From contig JBANAY010000004.1 in assembly GCA_037952775.1 (NCBI GenBank), positions 10,354,001-10,418,000 on the forward strand: DNA of 64,000 nucleotides, given 5' to 3'. A model generated the notes under the pieces. It made no database searches. It saw only the letters and a program-made list of their open reading frames with translations, and was not told the DNA's origin. The position numbers were made by a program, and so were the translations under genes. Source of the DNA: Clonostachys chloroleuca (taxonomy: Eukaryota > Ascomycota > Sordariomycetes > Hypocreales > Bionectriaceae). Below, in pieces: positions 1 through 12,600 of the stretch (position 1 is the first letter of the stretch; each line of letters starts with the position of its first letter).

Positions 1-224
1 TTAGGAAAAGTAATCTAACTACTAGTTTAATCTAACTACTAGTAGATTATATTAACTTTTCTTATTTCTAAATATATATAATTTTAAATTTAATTAAAAT
101 AAACTTTAATATATTCTAATCTAATCTAAATAATATTTTAATCTAAATATAATTAAAAAAAAAAGTTTAAATAATTAATTTTTAAAAACTATTTTTATTC
201 TAATTATCTTAATATAATATTTTT

Positions 225-2105
225 TTATTAGTTTTACTATAAATAAGAGTATATTCTAAGATTAAGTAATATATAATCTGATATATATTTTTTAAGAATA
301 TAATTAGTAGTTTATATCTAAACCTTTAATATTATAAAATAAAATTAAAATATTATACTTTTAGTCTGGATATAGATATTAATTGTTAAATTAAGAGACT
401 ATAGCTACTATAAGTTAGTGACCGTATTACTATAAGTTAGCGGTTATAACCACTAACCTCTAGCGGTTGTAACCACTAACTGTTAGCGATTGTAGCTACT
501 AACTGTTAGCGATCGCTATCCCCTGTAACAGCTAGCTAATAGCGATTGAGACTGCTATCCGATAGTGACTATAATTACTAGCCAATAGCAGTTACAGCCA
601 CTGTAGGTCAGTAGCTACAGGCCGCTATAACCGCTACGGCTTAGCAGGCTCCAGTTCCTCTTTAGGGCTAGGAGTATCAGCAGCGTTATTTATAGGTTAT
701 TAGGCTATATTAGCCTAAATAAGGATCTAGAAAATTCAGGAAAAAATCTGAATAACTTCTAATAGCCTAACCTATACCCAAGCTACCCTATAACTAATCT
801 ACCCTAGACTAGATCTTAGATCTTAGATATCTCCTTCAGCTTTAAAGATAAAATATCTAATATCTATACTTAACTAATTAGCTTAACTAGCTCTTTTAGA
901 TAAAAGTAGATCTTAAAAAGATTATATATATCTATTTTATAGTTTAGTAGTTATAAGTTAATTTTTTAGATTTCCTATAGTAATAAATTTTATAGAAAAT
1001 TAAAAGTAGCCCGGGAAGCTACTATAGCAGGTTTTAGAGTAGTTTTTAGTTAGTAGGCCTATAAGAGAAATTAGTATATTTTTCTAGTTCCTCTTACTAA
1101 AATAAGATTCTTTTATACTATAAAATATACTATAAACTAACTTTCTAGTATAAAATTTAACTAAGTTATAGAGAAGTATTTACTATAAGTTAGAAGCTAA
1201 ATTTTCTGCTGCTACTAGTTATAGCGGTCTTAAGGCCTAATGCACCTTATAGGCCACTGTAATTTTAATATTAATCTTATAAAAACTCTAGTAATAGGAG
1301 GTATTTATATAGCTAGATATATAAATAACCTAGCTATAGTTATAGCTCCTAAGGGGGAAGCTTATTATTTAATAATAATAACTATATTTTCTTTCTAACT
1401 TAATACTTATTATAATTAATTAATTAATTATATCTTACTATTAATTATTTAATTAATTAATTACTAGATATCTTAAATAATTATAATATTTAATATAAAT
1501 ATTTTAATCTCTTAGAATCTAATTAATATTTCTAATAAGATCTTTAAAGTAATAATAATAATTATCTAAAGTAATCTAATATAGCTATTTACTAAATATA
1601 TTTATAATATATCCCTCTAATTAGTTAAGAGCTTATTTATAATAATAAAACTACTCTTAATATTATAGATCTAGTAGCTATATCTACTTAATCTATTACT
1701 TTATATAGTCTACTATTTATAACTATTACTATAAGAACTTATAGAGAATTAAAATAAGCTTAAGTAAATACTATATCTTAAAAGTAGCTACTCTTTTATA
1801 TAAGCTTACTATAGTCTAATATATAACTTATAGTTTTAATATATTATATACTATATTAAAATAATTAGAATAGAAATAGCTTTTAAAAATTAATTATTTA
1901 AATTTTATATTTTTTTTAATTATATATAGATTAGAATATTATTTATATTAAGCTAGAGTATATTAGAATTTATTTTAATTTAATCTAAAATTATATATAT
2001 TTAGAAATAAGAAAAACTAATTATATAAGATTATTAGTTATTTTATCTCTATAAATATAGTATATAGTTATAGCTATAGAATATTTTTATTATGAATAAT
2101 ATAGA
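225..2105 (-). repeat. R3 repeat (about 1 kb), reversed, split by a TGTTGAA unit
   Basis: The pieces 225-383 and 1,271-about 2,105 together are the reverse complement of the sequence at 43,863-44,856 and match another copy at about 26,655-27,640. The net length of about 994 bp agrees between copies. No protein could be recognised; it contains runs of AATT and an internal TTAATTAAT-rich stretch. It is interrupted by the solo unit at 384-1,270. Its class (MITE, LTR or other) is not clear because I could not find convincing terminal repeats. Confidence 0.6.
384..1270 (+). mobile_element. TGTTGAA-family solo LTR-like unit, copy 1
   Basis: An 887-bp unit beginning TGTTAAATT (RIP-altered TGTTGAATT) and ending AATTTTAATA (altered AATTTCAACA). 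It is flanked by the perfect 5-bp duplication TTAAT (379-383 and 1,271-1,275). The short inverted ends TGTTGAA/TTCAACA, the TG..CA boundaries and the 5-bp duplication are what a solo LTR shows. It is full of short motifs such as AGCGGTT and AACCGCT in both orientations. It is inserted in the R3 repeat. Confidence 0.8.
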
Positions 2106-2149
2106 TTTAATATTAATCTAATATCTATTTATATATAATTAGTTATACT

Positions 2150-2292
2150 ATATAATATTTAATATAATATATAATATATTAAAATTATAAATTATATATT
2201 AGATTATAATAGATCTATATAAGAGAATAATTATTCTTAAGATATAATATTTATTTAAATTTATTTTAATTCTCTATAAGTTTCTATAATAA
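2150..2292 (+). repeat. R3 fragment (forward)
   Basis: Matches roughly 44,110-44,255 of the forward R3 copy and stops where the pogo-like element starts, at a TA. This suggests that the pogo copy that follows was inserted into R3 at a TA target. Confidence 0.5.
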
Positions 2293-3744
2293 TAGTTAAT
2301 ATAATCTACTAGTATATATATTAAATTAGTATATATATACTATTTTTTCTAATTTTTCTATTTTCTAATTTTAAACTTAATTTATTTAATAATAAAGTAT
2401 ATTATCTACTAGTAAAAAGTACTAATTTACTCTAGCTCTCTAGATCTTAAAAAGAGATCTAAGATTAAATCTCTAATAAGCTATAGTAATTTATAATATT
2501 AATTATATAATTCTAGTATAATATAGATAATATTATACTTCTTAAGTAGATTACTAATTTAGTAATTAAAATCTTATTAATTTAAAGAAATAAGTTATTA
2601 TTAAGAGAATTTTTAATCTAGATTCTTAAGTATTTTTAATATATTTTTTTTAAGATAGAAAATATAATTAATCTTTTACTATATAATTATAATATAGAGT
2701 ATATTAATATTAATTAAATCTTTTATTTTATTAAATACTAATTATTATTTAAAATAATTCTATCTTATAAATATAACTATTAGAGAGTTTTATATAAAAA
2801 TCTTAAGATTATTTATTTATAATTCCATTTTATATAGAATATAGTAGCTAAATATAGTATTTTTAATAAAAATATTTATAATTTTAATAAGATTAGCTTT
2901 TTAATAAGCTAAATTAGTATTTATATTCTAATTATATATTCTAATTAAATAATAAGATCTAAATTAATATAATCTAATAATTAGAAATAGATTATTTTAA
3001 TTTAAATAATTAATATAATTAGCTAGATAATTCTACTATTTCTAATAGTAAAAAGCTAATATTATCTTATATTCTAAATTTAAAATACTTTTTTTCTATC
3101 TAACTAGAGAATTTCTATTAATAAAAATAATTAGGTTTTAAATAAAATTACTATTAATTAAATTAAATATTTTAATTAAAATATTTAAATTTAAATTAAA
3201 AATAAATATTATTTTCTTATACTAAATAATTATAAGAGCTATTATTTAATAGAGTTTAAGAAATATTATAAATAAAAGAATATTACTATTCTTTATATAT
3301 CTTTTTACTTTTTTTATTTACTCTAGCTACTAGATATTAATTATTTTAACTTCTTAAAAAAGATTTATAGCTATTAAATTAAATATTTAATAAAGATTTA
3401 GATTATCTATATTATAAAGAAGAACTTTTTCTTTATATTTTTTAAAATATTTAATATCTTTATTATAAAAACAAATATATAGAGAGGTTTTTAAAATATT
3501 AAACTTATTTCTCTAAATACTAAAAGTATAATCTTAAAGCTAGATATATAAATAAGTATATTAATATTATTAAAATCTTTCTTTAAACTACTTATTTCTT
3601 AATAGTTAAAAACCCTAATTAATATATTAGAAATAGTTTTATAATCTAAATATCTTAAGAAATAAGTATAATACTATTAGAATAGCTTTTTAAGCTTAAT
3701 TATTAAAAGTATTAAATAGATTATTAAAAATGTATAGTAAATTA
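2293..3744 (+). mobile_element. Fot1/pogo-like DNA transposon, 3'-truncated copy
   Basis: Starts with the same terminal sequence (AATCTACTAGTATATATA) as the complete copy at 27,924 and follows it collinearly through the transposase C-terminal part at about 3,100-3,740. It stops where the reversed TGTTGAA unit begins at 3,745, and the pogo 3' end is not found on the other side. The frame is riddled with RIP-type stops, so it is inactive. Confidence 0.7.
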
Positions 3745-4631
3745 TATTGAAAATACAGTAGCCTATAAGGTATATTAGGCCTTAAGACCGCTATAACTAG
3801 CAGCAGCAGAAAATTTAGCTTTTAACTTATAGTAAATACTCCTCTATAACTTAGTTAAATTTTATACTAGAAAGTTAGTTTATAATATATTTTATAGTAT
3901 AAAAGAATCTTATTTTAGTAAGAGGAACTAGAAAAATATACTAATTTCTCTTATAGGCCTACTAACTAAAAACTACTCTAAAACCTGCTATAGTAGCTTC
4001 CCGGGCTACTTTTAATTTTCTATAAAATTTATTACTATAGGAAATCTAAAAAATTAACTTATAACTACTAAACTATAAGATAGATATATATAACCTTTTT
4101 AAGACCTACTTTTATCTGAAAGAGCTAGTTAAGCTGATTAGTTAAGTATAGATATTAGATATTTTATCTTTAAAGCTGAAGGAGATATCTAAGATCTAAG
4201 ATCTAGTCTAGGGTAGATTAGTTATAGGGTAGCTTAGGTATAGGTTAAGCTACTAGAAGTTATTTAGATTTTTTCCTGAATTTTCTAGACCCTTATTTAG
4301 ACTAATATAGCCTAATAATCTATAAATAACGCTGCTGATGCTCCTAGCCCTAAAGGGGAACTGGAGCCCGCTAAGCTGTAGCGGTTATAGCGGCCTGTAG
4401 CTACTGACCTACAGTGGCTGCAACCGCTATTGGCTAGTGATTGTAATCGCTATCGGATAGCGGTCTCAATCGCTATTGGCCAGCTATTACAGGGGATAGC
4501 AATCGCTAACCGTTAGTGGCTGCGATCGCTAACAGTTAGTTGTTATAACCGCTAGAGGTTAGTGGTTATAACCGCTAACTTATAGTGATATGGTTACTAA
4601 CTTATAGTAGCTATAGTCTCTTAATTTAATA
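3745..4631 (-). mobile_element. TGTTGAA-family solo LTR-like unit, copy 2 (reversed)
   Basis: An 887-bp reverse-complement copy of the unit at 384-1,270, starting TATTGAAAATACAG (altered TGTTGAAATTACAG) and ending TTTAATA. The flanks differ (AATTA at left, ACTTT-like at right), and the right flank is gypsy rather than pogo sequence. This copy therefore marks a rearrangement junction or has lost its target duplication. Confidence 0.75.
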
Positions 4632-4814
4632 ACTTTAGCTTATATAAATAAAAAAGTAAAAAAAATAAAGTTAAAGATTAGATATAGATTAAAACTTAGT
4701 TAAAAATAAATTATATAAATCTAGTTATATATAGCCTAATCTTAGAATATCTTTTAAATATAGTAAAAACCTCTAATATATAGATATAAACTATATTAAT
4801 TTTTATATTAAATT

Positions 4815-5849
4815 GTTATATATAATCTATATTATAAATAATAATTATATTTAATTATTTTATTTATAATTAATATATAAAATCTTCTATAGAACTTATT
4901 TCTTTAAATAGAATAAAATATTTATATTTTATAAATCTATTAATAATAATTAAAATACTATTATATTATATTTCTATTATTAATTTAATTAATAATAATA
5001 ATTTAATAATATAATTAAAGAATATTAATTATAATAATTATTTTAATATTAATATTAATTTAAATTCTTTATAGTTTATAAACTTAATTTATATATAAGT
5101 ATTATATTTTAAAACTATAGTTTATATAATTTTTATAAATCCAAATAATTATAATATTAGTTTTTTTATTTTTTTAATTCTTTTTAATATATAATTTTAT
5201 AATTAAACTTTAATAAATATTTAATATAATATATTTATTATTTATTAAGTTATTAAATTATAATAAAATATTAAATATTCTTATAATCTATATATATTTT
5301 AATTTTATATTATTTTTTTAAATAATAATATTTAAATTCTATTTTCTTTATAAAATGAAATATTTATAATATAAGTTTTAAAATTATATAGTTTTTTATA
5401 TTATTAAATATATTTTAATATTTAAAAACTTAATTTAAATCTTTTTTTTTAATAAAATTATATAATAATAAAATAATTTTTTTATAGTTTTTAATAAACT
5501 ATTAAGAATAATTAATAAATTTTAAAAAAGTTTATATTTTTTAATATTTATTAATTTTTGTTATTTAATAATTATAATAATTTTATTTCTTTCTATTTAT
5601 ATTTTATTAGATTTAATAATATATTCTAAAGAATTTACTTTTTTTAATATAGAACTAGTTTTTTTTTTAAATTTTATTTAAAAATTAATATTTTATAATT
5701 TCTTTAGAACTTTATATATATATTCTTTATATATTTTAAGATTATTAAAGAAAATTAAAATATTATTAAAATATATAACTATAAAGATATTAAAATATTT
5801 TTAAAATATTTAATTAATTATTTATTAAAATATTATAAATATATTTATT
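4815..5849 (-). mobile_element. Ty3/gypsy fragment D, part 1 (reversed)
   Basis: Collinear with about 18,700-20,370 of the complete reversed gypsy copy (integrase to reverse transcriptase region) but with internal deletions, and more degraded. It breaks at ATATTTATT, in the reverse-transcriptase region, where the 768-bp-type element (5,850-8,158) is inserted. It resumes at 8,159. Being the host of nested insertions, it is among the oldest elements here. Confidence 0.7.
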
Positions 5850-6231
5850 TTTAAAAGATTAAAATCTTTAGTATTAGATATATTAACTATAGAATAAGTT
5901 ATATCTAGAGTAGATAAAGCTTATAGAGTAAACTAAGAGATACTAGAGAGATTATTAAAAAGATATAATAAAAGATATAAGCTCTAAGAGAGAAAATAAA
6001 GCTTTATTAGTTATAGAGTAGTTAAGAAGATAGACTATAGGATAGATAAAAGAGTAAATTAATAACTTATAAAATCTCTATCTAGTAAAGAGAAAGCTCT
6101 ATACTTATAAGTATTTTTAGATTATAAGAGCTCTAAAGATAATATATTATCTTTTATAATATAAACTTATAACTATTATAAAGTTCTTATATAGAGAGAT
6201 ATAAAACTATTAATATAAGTACTATAGTAGA

Positions 6232-7094
6232 TGTTGAATTGAGAGACTATAGCCACTATAAGTTAGTGACCGTATCGCTATAGGTTAGCGGTTGCAACCA
6301 CTAACCACTAGCGGTCGCAACCACTAACTGTTAGCGATCGCTATCCCCTGTAACAGCTAGCCAATAGCGATTGAGACCGCTATCCGATAGCGACTACGAT
6401 CACTAGCCAATAGCGGTTGCAGCCACTGTGGGTCAGTGGCTACAGGCCGCTATGACCGCTATAGCTTAGCGGGCTCCAGTTCCCCTTTAGGGCTAGGAGC
6501 GTCAGCAGCGTTATTTATAGGTTATTAGGTTATATTAGCCTAAATAAGGGTCTAGAAAATTCAGGAAAAATCTGAGCAACTTCTAGTAGCCTAACCTATA
6601 CCCAAGCTACCCTATAACCAACCTACCCTAGACTAGATCTTAGATCTTAGATATCTCTTTCAGCTTTAAAGATAAAATATCTAATATCTATACTTAACTA
6701 ATCAGCTTAACTAGCTCTTTCAGATAAAAGTAGGTCTTAAAAAGGTTATATATATCCATCTTATAGTTTAGTAGTTATAAGTTGATTTTTTAGATTTCCT
6801 ATAGTAATAAATTTTATAGAAAATTAAAAGTAGCCCGGGAAGCTGCTGTAGTGGGTTTTAGAGTAGTTTTTAGTCGGTAGACCTATAAGAGAAATTAGTA
6901 TAATTTTCTGATTCCTCTTACCAAAATAAGATTCTTTTGCGCTATAAAATACACTATAAACCGACCTTCTAGTATGAAGTTTGACTAAGTTATAGTAGAG
7001 TATTCGCTATAAGTTAGAAGCTAAAATTTCTACTGCTGCTAGTTATAGCGGTCTCAAGGCCTAATACACCTTGTAGGCTACTGTAATTTCAACA
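6232..7094 (+). mobile_element. TGTTGAA-family solo LTR-like unit, copy 3
   Basis: An 863-bp unit with intact ends TGTTGAATTGAGAGAC and GTAATTTCAACA, flanked by the exact 5-bp duplication GTAGA (6,227-6,231 and 7,095-7,099). It is far less mutated than copies 1 and 2, keeping many GC-rich motifs. It is nested in the reversed 768-bp-type element, so the insertion is younger than that element. No retrotransposon internal region is attached. Confidence 0.85.
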
Positions 7095-7295
7095 GTAGAT
7101 ATAAAGTTTACGAATATAGCTACTATAGTAGTTATAAGATTTATTAAACTAAGTACTAAGATTCTTATATAGTAAATATAAGATCTATTAATATAAATAC
7201 TATAGTAAATATAAAGTTTACTAATATAGCTATTTTAGTATAATATAGAATTACTAGTATAGATATTATAGTAGCTATTATAATAGTTATAATTA

Positions 7296-7938
7296 TTGAG
7301 ATTTACCCTATATCAGTTGATCAAATGATCTCAGATTGGTATAGGGTAAGGAGGAATAAAATAACTAACTTAGAGCTCTCCAAAGCTAGAAGCCCTCTAA
7401 AGCCACTGGCCCAACCCACTGTGATAGGAGCCTAACCTATACCCAGGCTACCCTATAACCAGCCTACCCTAGACTAGACCTTAGATCTTGGATAATTCCT
7501 TCAGCTTTAAAGATAAGGTATCTAATATCTATACTTAACTAATTAGAAAGACTAGCTCTTTTAGATAAAAGTGGGTCTTAAAAAAGGTATATATATCGGT
7601 CGAAGGTTTTAGTAGTTATAAGTTGATTTTTTAGATTTCCTATAGTAATAAATTTTATAGAAAATTAAAAGTAGCCCGAGAAGCTACTATAGCAGGTTTT
7701 AGAGTAGTTTTTAGTTGGTAGATATACGAGAGGAAATAGGATAAAATTCTAGGAACCCTTATAAAAATAAGATATTTTTATACTATAAAATGCACTATAA
7801 ATCATCTTCTTAGTGCTTAAATTGACTGAGTTATTAGCGAGTATTCAGCTTGAAAAGCTATAAGTTATAGCGAACTTCCTGCTATATTATAGCGGCTTCA
7901 AGGCCTGATATACCTTGAAAGCCCCTGTAAATTCAACA
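7296..7938 (+). mobile_element. Chimeric LTR-like unit (5' end of one family, 3' end of another)
   Basis: The first 140 bp or so (TTGAGATTTACCCTATA onward, to CCCACTGTGATAGG) resemble the 5' end of the 768-bp element. From about 7,440 to AATTCAACA at 7,938 the sequence follows the 3' half of the TGTTGAA unit. A 34-bp stretch of the host element is present on both sides (7,262-7,295 and 7,939-7,972) with only RIP-type differences. It could be a separate LTR family with shared ends or a recombinant. Confidence 0.6.
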
Positions 7939-8158
7939 GATATTATAATAACTATTATAGTAGTTATAATTACTAATATAATTACTCTAATAAGTAGCTA
8001 TAATAGATTAAGCTAGTAGCTTTAGAAAGCTTCTAGCTTTAGAAAGCTCTAAGTTAGTTATTTTATTCCTTCTTATCTTATACTAAGTATATATTATTTA
8101 ATTAATTAATATAGAGTAATCTTAATCTACTCTATAGTTTATAGAGTAAATCTTAATA

Positions 8159-9190
8159 TTTATTAATCTAAAGAGTATAATAAAATATTTATATAAATTA
8201 AGTTTTATTTTAAAATATTATTTTCTATTTATTTTCTTTTTTAATTTATATTAAATTATAAACTCTCTTTAGATCTAATATTATAAACTATATTATAAAT
8301 AAAGTTAATAATTATATATAGTTTTTTATTAATATATTATTAATATATTTATAAAGTATTTATAATTAAAATTTTATAAGATTATAGAGTTTATAAAAAG
8401 CTAGTTTTTTTTCTTTAATAATAGAGATTTTATAATTCTATTAGTTATATTATAAGAATTTAATTTCTAGAATTTCTTTAAATAATTTATTATATTTCTA
8501 ATATTCTTATAGAATATAGTTTAATTAATTTATTTTAAATTAATTTCTTTTTCTAGTTTATTTATTTATAAATTAAAGTTAATATTATAATTATATTTTT
8601 ATTAGTTTATTATATATATCTAATTAATAAATCAATTATTAATAACTTCTTAATTTTCTATATTTAGATTAGATTTCTTATTATATATTATAATTCTTAA
8701 TATTAGAGTTTTATTATTATATTAGATTATAGTATTATTAAAACTATAATTATTATATCTACTTATTATTATAAGTTATTATTTTCTATTTTTATAATAA
8801 TATTTTTAGTTATTAAAAATATCTTCTATTCTTTTAATATTTAATAAAATTTTAATTTTCTTTAATTTTAATTTAAATATTTAGAAATATTCTTTTATTC
8901 TATATAGCTAATATATTAAGTAATTAATAGATTTATATTCTTTAATTATAATAATCCTAATATAACTTTATAAATTTCTAATAGTATTAGATTATAAATA
9001 ATATTAAATTTTTTTCTTTAGATTTTAATTATAAAATAATTAGTTTTAAAATTAATAATTTTATTATTATATTTAAATTTTAAGCTTTTAATATTAATAA
9101 CTATATAAATTTCTCTTTCTTTTCTTTATAATAAAAAGAATTAATTAATTATTATTAATAAAATATATTTTTTCTATACTCTATAGTTAT
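8159..9190 (-). mobile_element. Ty3/gypsy fragment D, part 2 (reversed)
   Basis: Continues fragment D from the reverse-transcriptase region through protease toward gag, matching about 20,370-21,660 of the complete reversed copy (for example the stretch with TATTAATCTAAAGAGTATAA near 8,163). It ends at about 9,190; 9,191-9,246 is unassigned before the next LTR. The fragment is heavily mutated and truncated. Confidence 0.7.
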
Positions 9191-9246
9191 TATACTTAAA
9201 ACTAGCTATAACCAGCTTAGTACTATAGATAAATTATTTATACTTA

Positions 9247-9629
9247 TATTATAAATTTAACTAATATATACTATTATATATAGACCCTACTTTTTCTTAC
9301 TAATTATACCTAGATTATTTAAATCTTATAATAATCCTTATAATCCTTAAACTTAGATTATTACTAAGTATTAATAATCCCCTAGTATATATATATATTT
9401 ATTTTACTAAATAGAATACTCTTTTAGATAGTTATTAATATAGTTATAACTTTACTATAATATTATCTATATATCTATTATTACTAGCTCTATAATACTT
9501 ATATATTAATAGTAACTTATATTATATAGCTTAAAATAATCTAATTATACTATTCAGAATAATACTCTAATTAGTTTAACTCTAATCTACTTTAGATCTC
9601 TATTTAATATAAGTTATCTAACTATTATA
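9247..9629 (+). repeat. 5' LTR of gypsy A
   Basis: 383 bp, from TATTATAAAT (altered TGTTATAAAT) to TAACTATTATA. It matches the LTRs at 16,086, 25,970 and 31,453 and, reversed, those at 16,946 and 23,946. Confidence 0.8.
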
Positions 9630-12600
9630 TATTAATAACTCTTATTTAGCTAATTATTTTATCTTAATTATTATATAATAATAAAGGAGATATTATAGCT
9701 ACTATAGTACTCTAAACCTAGTAATAGTATACTCCTACTACTAATAATAATCTATCTACTCTAATTATTAAAAATAATATTATAGATAAAGATAGTAATA
9801 ATAGTAGTAAGAATAATAATAATTATACTAAAGAAATATAGCTCTTATAAAACTAGATTAATTAGCTTTATATATACCTTATAGATACTTACTAGAAGTT
9901 AGCTAATATAATAGCTATTATAATATAATAAGCTATTATATATATTAATCTCTAGGCTTAGATTATAATTATTATTTAAGGAAAAGAGCTAGAATAACTA
10001 CTTAAGCTACTACTATCTAAGATATTTAATAGAACTTAAAATAAACTTTAGAAATTTATAATTTAACTCTAAGTATATTTTAATTACTTTCTTATTATAC
10101 TTAATACTAATAAAAGAAAGATTATATATACCTATTTATAACTTAAGGAAGTTATATTTAACTAGTTTAAGCTTATTATAAGAGAATATTTTAATAAATA
10201 AGGAAACTAATAAACTATTAATATTATAATAAATTTTAATTACTTTATAGAAGTTCTTAAGTAAATCTTTAGTATTTAAAATAAAAAGTATAGAATAGAA
10301 TATAAAATTAATATATTTACTTAGAAAGAATTATATTTAACCTTTAGTACTTACTACTTCTAGCTATTAGCTAAAACTAGATAGAATAAGAAGTATACTA
10401 TATTTTATTACTTTAATTAACTTAAGAAAGAAATTTAAAAAGAATTATATAAGAAAAATAAACTAAAAAGTATTTATAAATATATAACTATAACTATAAG
10501 GATTAATAACTAGTAATATTACTAGTAAATTTATAATAAAAAAGTAACTTATTTTACTAATACTAGAAAACTATAATAATAGTATACTATAGCCTCTAGA
10601 ATATATATAGAACTTATAGAGTTAGAAATTATAGAGAAATATAAATACTATAACTATAATAAGGTTAGATATATTTTACCTTAATATTTAGAATCTAAAA
10701 AAAATAAGAAGAAGAAAGATTAGAAATCTATTAAGAATAATAAAAAGTAATTAGAAGTAATTAAGAAAACTAATATTAAAGTTTTAAGAATAATATATAA
10801 AATTAACTAAAAAGAAACTCCTATAATTATTATAATTCCTAAGTACTCTTTAAAGAATATACTTATTTTTTAAGAAGTATTAGAATCTAAGGAATATATA
10901 AAACTCAGTATAGCTAGGAAATAATAAGAGAAAATCTAATAGATTTTCTAAGAGCTTAAGAAGAAGTTTAAATAAGAGAAACTAGTTCTAGAATTTAGAC
11001 TATCTACTAAATATAAATATATATTCTATTATACTAATAGAGTTATTCTATAAAACTCTAATAAGAAGGAATAATACTAGTAGATAAGAATAGAAATTAA
11101 AGCTAAATATAATAAACTCTATATATATTATTAAAAGAAAATATAAAAATAATATCTAAATATATTAAAAGAACTAGTTATTTTTAGAAATAATACTATT
11201 AATACTATATAGCTTAGTAATAGTATATATAAAATACTAATCTATATAGAGATAATATAGATATATAACTACTCTCTAGAATTATAGATAATCTATTATA
11301 ATAATTAATACTAAGTATATTAGATAGAGAAAGCTAAGAATAATTTCTTTTTATACTCTAATAGAAGAATACTTAATAAATATACTATAGAATAAATATA
11401 ATAATTTATATACTAATAATATAGTATAAAATAAAATTCTATCTTTAAAGAAAACTTAGAGGAATACTTTAAAGAATATATCTATAATAAACTCTTAATA
11501 GAATTATATTCTAAACTAAAATATAAGATTTATAAAAAGACTAAAATTAAACTATAATATAAAAATAAGGATTTTAAAGATTAGATAATAGCTAAATATA
11601 ATAGCTAAATTAAATAATACTATAACTAGAAGTATAGAAACTATCTGAAAGCTAAAATAATAATATTAGAACTAATTAAATATAGTAATAATAATATAAA
11701 CCCTATTAAAATATATTTATAGTAATACTAACTATAGAAAGAAGAAATAAGATAATATTATAAATAAAATATACTATTTTTAATAGATAATAGAGAAAGT
11801 AGTAATATAGAGAAATAAGAAATTATCTCTATTAATAAAAAAGAATAGAATAAAGCCTACTCTAATAATAGAATATCTATAATAATTAGTAAATTAAATA
11901 ATTAGAAAAAGAAATATAAATAATTTATCTCTAGTTCTATAGATAAACTAAAAACCCTTATAGATATTTTAAAATAAGTATTTAAAAATAAAAAAGAGTA
12001 AGAATAGTTTAAATAATAAATTAATTAATTAAAAAATAATATAAACTATTTATAATAGAGCTATAATATAATAAAATAATATTAAATTAAAAAGCTCTAG
12101 GAGTTATTAAAAGAGGAAATTTAATTAATATTATTATAGATATTAAGATTAAAAAATACTAGTTTATAGTATAGATAGACTATAAAGTATTATATAATTA
12201 TATCTTACTAATAGTAATTAACTAATTCTACTTACTATAGAGAATAAAAAAAAAGTTCTATAATATTATAACTCTAGATAGAATATTATTTAAATATAAT
12301 AATAAAATTATTAATTCTAAAACTAATTATTTTATAATTAAAATCTAAAGGAAAGAATTTAATATTATATATAACTTAGTACTATTAAATTCTTATAATA
12401 TTATATTAGGATTACTATAATTATAAGATATAAACTTACTAATAAATTAGTTTACTAGCTATATAGAGTAAAGAAATACTCTTATAAATCTATATTAAAA
12501 TTAATAGAAATTAAAATTTTATTAGATATTAGGAGAATATAATAATTCTTTAATAACTAAAAGTACTATTATAAAAAACTAAAATAATAACTTATAATAA

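Larger units (their letters stand above)
5850..8158 (-). mobile_element. 768-bp-type element, reversed, with two nested insertions
   Basis: Reverse complement of the little-mutated element at 47,772-48,539. Both ends match (TTTAAAAGATT for TTTGAAAGGTT; TAAATCTTAATA for TAAATCTCAATA). It is flanked by the 6-bp duplication TTTATT (5,844-5,849 and 8,159-8,164). Inside sit a TGTTGAA unit (6,232-7,094) and a chimeric unit (7,296-7,938). Removing the insertions and their duplications leaves about 770-800 bp, in line with the young copy. No coding sequence was recognised, so it is non-autonomous or a solo LTR. Confidence 0.7.
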
